Of a stretch of 64,000 nt of DNA, positions 60,501-64,000 are shown one piece after another. The stretch is from Lytechinus pictus (Eukaryota > Echinodermata > Echinoidea > Temnopleuroida > Toxopneustidae), in contig NC_087252.1 of assembly GCF_037042905.1 (NCBI RefSeq), positions 38,334,556-38,398,555 of the forward strand. Direction: 5' to 3'. How positions within the stretch are numbered: position 1 is the first letter of the stretch; every line of letters begins with the position of its first letter. Below the pieces are notes generated by a model, which saw nothing but the letters and a program-made list of their open reading frames with translations, did no database searches and was not told where the DNA came from. Position numbers and translations under genes: made by a program.

Positions 60501-63237
60501 TCAAATGAGAGTTAAATGTATGATCAAATCAGAGTTAAAAGGGGGTCATGTATTAAAAAAAAACATGTAAACCGCCTACACAATAACAAAAAAATGATTT
60601 TACAGAAGAAAAAAAAAATTGCAGAAAGCAATAACATAATCAGTCTGTAAGGTCATAAAACGGAATTTTCTGCAGTTTAATAGAACAGGTCTGTAGAAAA
60701 AGGGGAAAAGGGTGTTTTATTTAAGGAAATTTGTAAGGTTCCATACACCAAATACCAATTTCCTGTAATTTTACATGATATAATGTAAGATTACGCAATT
60801 TGGTAAGATTACAGGTGTTCTCGAGAGTCTCCTGCAGGAACTTCTTTTATTTAAAGGATATATTTTCTAACAGTGTACTGACTTACTGAGGTATTTCTAA
60901 ATACGACAATTGCGCCTGTCAATGACCATAAAATCATATTTATGGAAGTATTTATTCTAATATCATTCAATACACAACGATGACAGTTCGGCATGCATTA
61001 CAGAAAAAGATCAATTTACATAGCTACTCAATAAGATTCCCCAAGAATATAATTATCTTCGTTGAGTTATGTGATCATAAAGATAGAAATGTGTTCTTTA
61101 GTCAGATGGTAATGGACGAATCACTCAACTTAAATACAGCCGAACAAAGTCGACAAATGAAAGCGATTGGTATTAATGCTTAACTCTTCTAGTAAGCTGA
61201 AATTTTGAGAATATGTTTTTTATTTTATTTTTTACTAGACCTCATTATCACCCGAATATACAACATTAGTGGTTTACGGTATAAACCAAATTTATACATG
61301 TTTCATGTGAAAGAAAGTATTCAGAATTATTTTATCACTGTTCTAATATTACATTTTGGTGGTAAAATGATTGAAGAAATCAGATATAGAAGAATATACA
61401 TCATTATTTATGTGAAACTGTGACCTTCGTTACATACATACATCCATCTACAGACAGACGGACACACACATCGGATATATATATGAAAAAAATATATATT
61501 TGTAAATGATCCATAGTTTTCCGCTTTAATTTGTGTTTCATATATTTAACCACACCTGGACCCCGTTTCATAAAAGTTACCATGATGGTAACTTTGCCAT
61601 GTGATGGAAACTTGCATAGAATCCTTGATTTAGATTGGTTGTTGAACGTTGTTACCATGGTAGTTACCATTAGATGGTAAAGCTACTATAATATTAACTT
61701 CCACGGGGCCCTGAACAAGTAAACCTCATGCAATCACTTCATATCTACTCAAGACAAAAATTGGGCCTTTTCGTGACCATAAGCATTGTGTTGAAATAAG
61801 TTCAAGACCGTGAATAAATAATGAGGAAAAACTGAATGATTAATTTTCGAGCCGACAAGCAAGGCTGACCACGCGTTTATCATCATAAACCTCTCCGAAA
61901 TGGTCACTCTGTCAAAACTGACCTAAAGGTTGCACATTTTCTCTGCGGAGGCACATGAATTATAAATATCGTCAGTGATTGATCATTATCCTTGCTCAAT
62001 ATTCAACGAGGATGTGTCCATTTGTGCCTGAAAATCGATTAATGAAGAATTATTTCTGTACTGTGGAGCAACCCTCGGTTTATCAAGGTAGGGGGGGCAG
62101 GGGATGCTGAATATTATATGAATGATTCCTTCACACAGGAGAGAGCTTTTACCATTCCCACCCCCTTCCACGCCCCTACGAATCGACCCCAGTAAACGTT
62201 TACTGGGCATGGCAATGCCTGCATCTTGAGTTTTGAGAACAGAGTTCCGTGGTTCGAACTGCAACTCATGAATTCCGGATGGTGGCTTTGATAAAACATG
62301 CTTAAAGGTCAAAATTCTAATCTTATTGTACTCTCGTGAACCGGATAGTTCCTGATAAGGGACATCCAACTTGCCCCGGAAAGTGGATATTCCTCATCGC
62401 ATCTCATACTCGTCCACTCATTGCTGCGAGGACCACTCAACTCATCTCAACAAAATACTCTTATGAACTCCTTATCTACTCAACGATGTCAAAACCATTC
62501 AATTCGTGTTAATTCATATACTATTCTGCTTCAAGTCCCTTTTGATCGAAATTCCATTTTGAGATATTCAACTTTTTATGAAAGGCTGTATACTCACACC
62601 TAAGACTTCTTCGACCCTCAATTTCATCTTTGTCACTTCCCCCTCCATTCGGCCTTTTCAGGACCAATCAGTTCGCCAAGGTTATATGTATTACCATTAC
62701 AACCTCCAAAGATCATCATAGGATAAGCCTAGTTCTTGTAAACATGATATGCGAATTTCAGTGTTCATTTGTTGATGAGTTAATAGATATATAGATAGAT
62801 AGATAGATTATAGATTTTTATACATACAAAGATTCCTTGTTTTATTGAGATATCAAGATATATGTAACAAAACTTACTGTAAATTTTTGTTGGAAATGGA
62901 AAATAAATGAAATGAAAAATGTAATAAATAGACAGATAGATAGATAAATAGATAGATAGATAGATAGACAGATAGAGAAAGAAAGAGAGATAAATGGAGA
63001 AGGGTGGGATGGACTGACAGTCATGATCATACTCACTGGCCGCAATAATCAGGTGATTGGCCTTGGTCATCCGGCTAGGCCTATCCCTTTTCCACCAGGT
63101 CACAATGGGGGCCGGTGATCCATCGACGAGGCATGTGAGTGTCCCGTTCGAAGATTCGTTAAAGTAGACCCGGTTCGGTTCGGCGGGACTCCAGTAGGGC
63201 GCCTCGCTAGGGAGGATCCTTCTAACCGATGCCGGAT
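38750..63237 (-). CDS. Gene B: paralogous Ig/FN3 cell-surface protein, 8 coding exons, 5' end outside the window
   Basis: Coding exons in transcript order: 63037-63237, 49452-49574, 47399-47555, 43883-43983, 43112-43269, 42351-42555, 41692-41745, 38750-38874. With the one nucleotide carried in from the missing upstream exon they sum to 1125 nt: 374 codons plus stop, in frame throughout. They encode Ig2, Ig3, FN3, a stalk and a C-terminus, each matching gene A exon for exon with the same intron phases (1,1,2,1,0,1,1). The first Ig2 exon is roughly half identical to its gene A counterpart by eye. Unlike gene A, Ig3 keeps both cysteines, and the C-terminus looks like a GPI-anchor signal. Signal peptide, Cys-rich segment and Ig1 should lie beyond position 64000. 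The last exon is the least certain. The function is probably adhesion or recognition at the cell surface; the ligand is unknown. Confidence 0.82.
39280..41170 (-). mobile_element. LINE with broken reverse transcriptase, in last intron of gene B
   Basis: Minus-strand pieces in order: LQPSKAPGPDQIHQRVLKEL and GRNYRPVSLT (40630-41170); VSMDFMEAFDTVPHHRLLSK, GILQGSVLGPILFLIYVNDL and LFADNIKLY (40080-40511); RPILEYGQAAWSPYKLGEQR and DSVQRRATKL (39690-39902). The catalytic box at 40194-40205 reads FADN instead of F/YADD, and frames shift between pieces, so this is a dead copy. Endonuclease part absent (5' truncated). Same strand as gene B. Confidence 0.85.
41450..41682. mobile_element. CAGTCACATTTCCC MITE copy 2 next to a GTCAC-family remnant
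   Basis: 41450-41591 repeats the element at 17066-17209 (GTCACATTTCCCCTACGG / CCGTAGGGAAATGTGACTG; GACGAGTCGAAAACAGCCGT inside). 41599-41682 has the GTCAC-family arms CAGACTCCAAACGGACCGAT / ATCGGTCTGGAGTCGG and ends TTTGTGTGACTG, four bases before the stalk exon donor. Confidence 0.7.
41692..41745 (-). CDS. Gene B: stalk exon
   Basis: Acceptor TTTATTATACAG, donor GTAATA (41686-41691), phase 1 to 1, 18 codons: acidic and polar DIVTTLPPEARQTMQDT. It is recognised by position, phase and the shared end with gene A exon 11. Confidence 0.75.
41791..42003. repeat. Three tandem copies of a 72-bp unit beside a gene B exon
   Basis: Units start with CGAAATCAATTATGATGATA at 41791, 41863 and 41935. The third is 2 bp shorter in its A run. 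The array lies in the intron between FN3b and stalk exons, 45 bp upstream (minus strand) of the stalk exon. Confidence 0.95.
42351..42555 (-). CDS. Gene B: second half of FN3
   Basis: Acceptor TTTACTTCATTAG, donor GTGAGA (42345-42350), phase 0 to 1, 205 nt. Contains FILRDLSDDSTYEGQI then ICPRNMYGTGDC, with the same C-x9-C pair as gene A. Confidence 0.9.
42556..43111. other. Gene B intron between FN3 exons
   Basis: ATA/ATG-rich microsatellite-like sequence (42670-42840); nothing else. Confidence 0.4.
43112..43269 (-). CDS. Gene B: first half of FN3
   Basis: Acceptor CCTTGAATATAG, donor GTAACG (43106-43111), phase 1 to 0, 158 nt. HIYTLRWTPGANLQ is the FN3 B-strand region; YDIYYRKTWIE ends the exon. 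Confidence 0.88.
43270..43882. other. Gene B intron between Ig3 and FN3
   Basis: No element recognised. Confidence 0.4.
43883..43983 (-). CDS. Gene B: second half of Ig3
   Basis: Acceptor CTTTTCCACAG, donor GTGAGT (43877-43882), phase 2 to 1, 101 nt. LVIISLDPRRDYGNYTCV pairs with VIVGIEPGSHYANYTCV of gene A. It is eight codons shorter at its 5' end than gene A exon 8. Confidence 0.9.
43984..46312. other. Gene B Ig3 intron, 3' part
   Basis: A (GA)n run near 44701; a possible degenerate MITE at about 45652-45800 (GGGCCCAC ... CAGCCCC with ACTCAAA / TTTGAGT pairs). Otherwise nothing supported. Confidence 0.35.
46320..46714. mobile_element. Nested MITE cluster: GTCAC-family element carrying two GGGCCCGT MITEs
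   Basis: Outer arms ACCGTCACAACGAAACCGAC (46322) and TGGAGTCAGTCTCATCGGTG then TGAC (46691-46714) belong to one GTCAC-family element. Inside are 46391-46547 (GGGGCCCGTTTCATAAAG ... CTTTATGAAACGGGCCCC) and 46560-46688 (GGCCCGTAACACAAAGC ... CCTTTGTGTTACGGGACC). The latter is flanked by CTGG on both sides. Confidence 0.8.
46755..47290. mobile_element. Family G MITE split by a family H insertion
   Basis: 46755-46849 and 47145-47290 are the two halves of a CAAAGAC-type family G element (AAATGCCCGTAAAATGACAA ... TTCATTGTCACAAAGGGCAT). Between them, 46850-47144 has its own ends GGCCCTGGGAACAATTTTTG and CGCTTCCCAGGGC, with GGGGTGCTG / CAGCACCCCC. No target duplication is obvious. Confidence 0.65.
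47399..47555 (-). CDS. Gene B: first half of Ig3
   Basis: Acceptor TTTTCTCCCTCAG, donor GTAGGA (47393-47398), phase 1 to 2, 157 nt. KYLLLQCNVKAVP carries the canonical cysteine that gene A lacks. ARFYWMKDN supplies the Trp. Confidence 0.9.
47668..48090. mobile_element. Family G MITE split by a GTTTCATAAAG MITE
   Basis: Left half to 47778 (TTGTCAAATGCCCTTCATTA ... GAATCAAAACAGCAGTTTAG), right half from 47959 (GACTTTAGACAAACGATATA ... GACAAAGACCTCC). The inserted element 47779-47958 is copy 3 of the GTTTCATAAAG family, flanked by CCTGG at 47774-47778 and 47959-47963. Confidence 0.85.
48240..48724. mobile_element. hAT-type MITE with 8-bp target duplication
   Basis: Left CAGCCCTTCTAAACC, right GGTTGAGAAGCGCTG, flanked by AACTAACA at 48232-48239 and 48725-48732. 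Eight-base duplications and CAG..CTG ends are typical of hAT elements. 485 bp, no transposase. Confidence 0.9.
48733..49445. other. Gene B intron between Ig2 and Ig3
   Basis: Nothing recognised up to the Ig2b exon donor. Confidence 0.35.
49452..49574 (-). CDS. Gene B: second half of Ig2
   Basis: Acceptor TTATCTTTTCAG, donor GTACGT (49446-49451), phase 1 to 1, 41 codons. Contains LLNISREQSGQYVC and ends DVVVQ, like the LIVQ end of gene A exon 6. Confidence 0.88.
49575..51045. repeat. Gene B long intron: simple repeats
   Basis: Intron DNA with (AGT)n at 49805-49832, ATC/TTC-rich sequence to 50010, and a GA/GGGGG-rich tract at 50430-50530. No gene. Confidence 0.6.
51046..51535 (+). mobile_element. 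LINE 3' fragment
   Basis: 51089-51221 (+) reads TVPLHLNELPERLRFIKDIK then QFKREKAKRE and a stop, the C-terminal tail typical of LINE reverse transcriptase ORFs. A 3' UTR follows, ending in AATAAATTAATAAATAAAT. 5' truncated. Confidence 0.7.
51536..52336. repeat. Gene B long intron: TG and CA simple repeats
   Basis: GTGTGTG at about 51990-52018; CACACA-rich 52080-52330. No gene. Confidence 0.45.
52337..52516. mobile_element. GGGCCCGG-type MITE inside a GTCAC-family remnant
   Basis: GGGGCCCGGTTCATTAAAGT ... TTTATGAAACAGGACCC (52350-52492). The flanks AAACGTCATAATGGAATA and AATCGGAGTCGGGTCAC resemble the inner and right parts of the GTCAC-family element. Confidence 0.55.
52517..53373. other. 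Gene B long intron, part
   Basis: No element recognised. Confidence 0.35.
53374..53494. mobile_element. Diverged GGGCCC-type MITE
   Basis: Left AGGACCCCTTATCATAAACC, right TTAATGTTATGATGGGAGCC. Inner ATCGATTTTTACAATTG pairing is weak. Confidence 0.45.
53797..54059. mobile_element. MITE made of CACAGTGTG / CACACTGT motifs
   Basis: Ends CTGGAAAACACACAGTGT and ACTGTTCTTTTTCCAG are inverted over about 45 bp. About ten CACAGTGTG-like motifs and complements fill the interior. Confidence 0.7.
54124..54312 (+). repeat. Dispersed repeat, copy 2
   Basis: GGCTTAATTTCGTCTAAGAT, TTAGGGTTGCAATGGGATTT, TTCGATTAGTTTGTGGA: matches 31320-31515 on the same strand. Confidence 0.6.
54509..54672 (-). mobile_element. 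Poly-G run and degenerate tRNA-like SINE pieces
   Basis: A G run at 54509-54527. On the minus strand, TTGTGGTCTAGTGGTCGCGC (A-box-like, about 54660) and TTTGTTCGAATCAC (B-box-like, about 54540) suggest decayed SINE heads. Confidence 0.4.
54880..56330. repeat. Satellite of about 66-bp units with an inverted block
   Basis: The unit AACCATTATGCATCTAAGAA ... CACCATGTATCAGCCTTGGG ... TATACTCAACTTTAA repeats about a dozen times, diverging toward the right end. Units at about 55245-55345 run in the opposite direction (TTAGATGCATAATGGTTTC, three times). A LINE 3' end interrupts the array. Confidence 0.85.
55893..56128 (+). mobile_element. LINE 3' end inserted in the satellite
   Basis: LFKTKVKTFLF-like codons, then an AT-rich 3' UTR ending TAGAAATTGCGCAATATAAA then (TTA)n, as at many CR1-like LINE 3' ends. 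The satellite sequence breaks at ACATCT and resumes at TAGAATCCC. Confidence 0.6.
56331..56984. other. No gene; right end of a GGGCCC element
   Basis: The + strand open frame 56337-56678 has no domain signal. GACGGGCCCCAGA at about 56680 looks like a MITE end without a partner. Confidence 0.35.
56985..57660. repeat. (ACT)n microsatellite of about 650 bp
   Basis: TAC/ACT trinucleotides with scattered TTC, ATT and GCT variants. The 233-residue + frame and minus-strand frames over it are artefacts. Confidence 0.95.
57661..58027. other. Intron DNA, ATC-rich then unrecognised
   Basis: ATC/ATT-rich to 57760; nothing beyond. Confidence 0.35.
58028..58310. repeat. About five degenerate copies of a 60-bp unit
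   Basis: CCCACTTCACACGTGTAAAA, GGTCCTTT and TCACACGCCA-like strings recur near 58033, 58088, 58148, 58208 and 58270. Confidence 0.65.
58483..60095. mobile_element. Foldback transposon with 15-bp tandem repeats in its ends
   Basis: Left 58483-58735: GGTGCCGG then about 16 units of GGCAGAGGTAAAAAT. Right 59800-60095: about 18 units of the reverse complement, alternating with a GGCAAAGGTAAAAAT variant, ending ACACCGAGCC. Both sides are flanked by AATAAAAA (58475-58482 and 60096-60103). The outermost bases GG..C.G.GTAAAAATGG are inverted. The middle (about 1.06 kb) has no coding frame. This layout is that of Drosophila FB and sea urchin TU foldback elements (from memory). Frames over the arrays encode 5-residue repeats and are not genes. 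Confidence 0.85.
60104..61554. other. Gene B long intron, part
   Basis: AT-rich. A short duplication TGTATGATCAAATGAGAGTT / TGTATGATCAAATCAGAGTT near 60495. No gene. Confidence 0.4.
61560..61708. mobile_element. GGGCCCGT-type MITE (GTTTCATAAAAG)
   Basis: ACCCCGTTTCATAAAAGTTA at left, ending CACGGGGCC at right; GTTACCATGATGGTAAC inside. Flanked by CTGG (left) and CTGA (right). Related to 46391-46547. Confidence 0.65.
61709..63036. repeat. Gene B long intron, 5' part, with (GATA)n
   Basis: No gene to 62780. (GATA)n tracts at 62787-62809 and 62933-62971, near the donor of the first Ig2 exon. Confidence 0.6.
63037..63237 (-). CDS. Gene B: first half of Ig2 (first exon in window)
   Basis: Read on the minus strand: acceptor TTTCCTGCAG, donor GTGAGT (63031-63036), phase 1 to 1, 67 codons. 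YFNESSNGTLTC and PAPIVTWW give the B-strand Cys and C-strand Trp. It is six codons longer than gene A exon 5 at its 3' end. Confidence 0.92.
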
Positions 63238-64000
63238 CTGCAGGAAAGGACGATAGAGGCATTATTTCAGAAAATTTACATAGGTTAATTTGAATACCTT
63301 GTAAACTAGTGAATGAATGATTTCTATGATTTCTCTTTTAGCCTATTGCAAGGTCAAATTATAGTGCTCAGCTGGAGAAGAGGGTTGGGGCAGGATTGGG
63401 GTTGGCCCCATACATTTTTTTATCAACTTACTCTTTATTTGCATTTTGATAATACGCTTGCCCAAGGGAGTATTGGACCGCTACAATTTCAAAATTCCAA
63501 AATACCTTCAAAATCATCTCGATTGATTCGCCTCTCTCGCTTTTATGAATTCTTTGACCTTACGTTTTGGTCTCCCTGGGAAATTATTCATGTTCGCACA
63601 AATTCAACATGGTACAGATAATCAAAACATAATATTGCATGGGTTGCGCTTCTTGTCTACTGGGCGAATGGATAACATAAACATTTCATATAAACGGAAC
63701 AAAGGCAACCGTTGTCATTAATACATGCTCCTTCAAATAGATCAAACAATATTGACAAAAATACCAAACAAAGCAACAACAGCAACATGAACAAAATAGT
63801 CATTAGGCATATGGGCGTATAATTAGAATTGCTACTGGCAATATATTTTGTGGGCCTTGTTCTAGATATCGGTTTCGTCAACAAGAACACTATGATCAAT
63901 CTGGGAGATGGTATGAAATATCCCCCAGCGCAATGTCCCCTTCTCATATTCATTGTATCTTCCTTTGATGGAAGCGCTTCGGATAATGTATCATTAAAAA
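63238..64000. other. End of window, no exon seen
   Basis: This should be the gene B intron before Ig2. The minus-strand frame 63657-63953 is hydrophobic but has no splice or domain support. Ig1, Cys-rich and signal exons of gene B should lie beyond the window. Confidence 0.45.

Noticed and set aside
63657..63953. 98-residue hydrophobic minus-strand frame upstream of the gene B Ig2 exon
   Set aside because: Tempting as a gene B signal or membrane exon, but there is no splice fit, and Ig1 would have to lie between it and Ig2.
1..64000. CRISPR arrays, operons, prokaryotic signals
   Set aside because: None seen; the tandem arrays are satellite or transposon repeats without spacers.

Overview
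This is AT-rich nuclear DNA from an animal. There is no operon structure, the exons are short with GT..AG introns, and the rest is dense with small palindromic transposons, LINE remnants, tRNA-derived SINEs and microsatellites. The repeat content (CR1-type LINEs, many GGGCCCGT-ended MITEs, and a foldback transposon with 15-bp tandem repeats in its inverted ends) suggests a marine deuterostome, most likely an echinoderm such as a sea urchin. That placement is inference.

Two protein-coding genes can be built exon by exon, and both models stay in frame from end to end. Gene A (+ strand, ATG 6657 to TAG 29604, 12 coding exons, 580 residues) encodes a signal peptide, a short Cys-rich region, three Ig domains, one fibronectin type III (FN3) domain, a short stalk and a hydrophobic C-terminus. 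Gene B (- strand, 63237 down to 38750, 8 coding exons, 374 codons, 5' end outside the window) encodes the matching Ig2-Ig3-FN3-stalk-anchor part of a paralogous protein. Exon order, intron phases and domain sequences correspond one to one. The two genes point at each other, tail to tail, about 9.1 kb apart. They look like diverged cell-surface adhesion or recognition proteins, but I cannot assign either to a named gene.

Layout: 1-6.6 kb, upstream DNA with MITEs; 6.6-29.6 kb, gene A with repeat-filled introns; 29.6-38.7 kb, intergenic DNA with a foldback repeat, a decayed LINE (31.5-33.5 kb) and several MITEs; 38.7-63.2 kb, gene B. A second LINE (39.3-41.2 kb) lies in the last intron of gene B. 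The 13.5-kb intron of gene B (49.6-63.0 kb) holds a satellite of about 66-bp units, a long ACT-rich microsatellite and the foldback transposon. 63.3-64 kb: no gene seen.

The main results are the inverted paralogue pair, with a lost Ig cysteine in gene A and apparently different membrane anchors; the complete foldback element at 58483-60095 with an 8-bp target duplication; and a set of at least ten MITEs sharing a GGGCCCGT end, four of them flanked by CTGG or near-CTGG repeats, some nested inside other MITEs.
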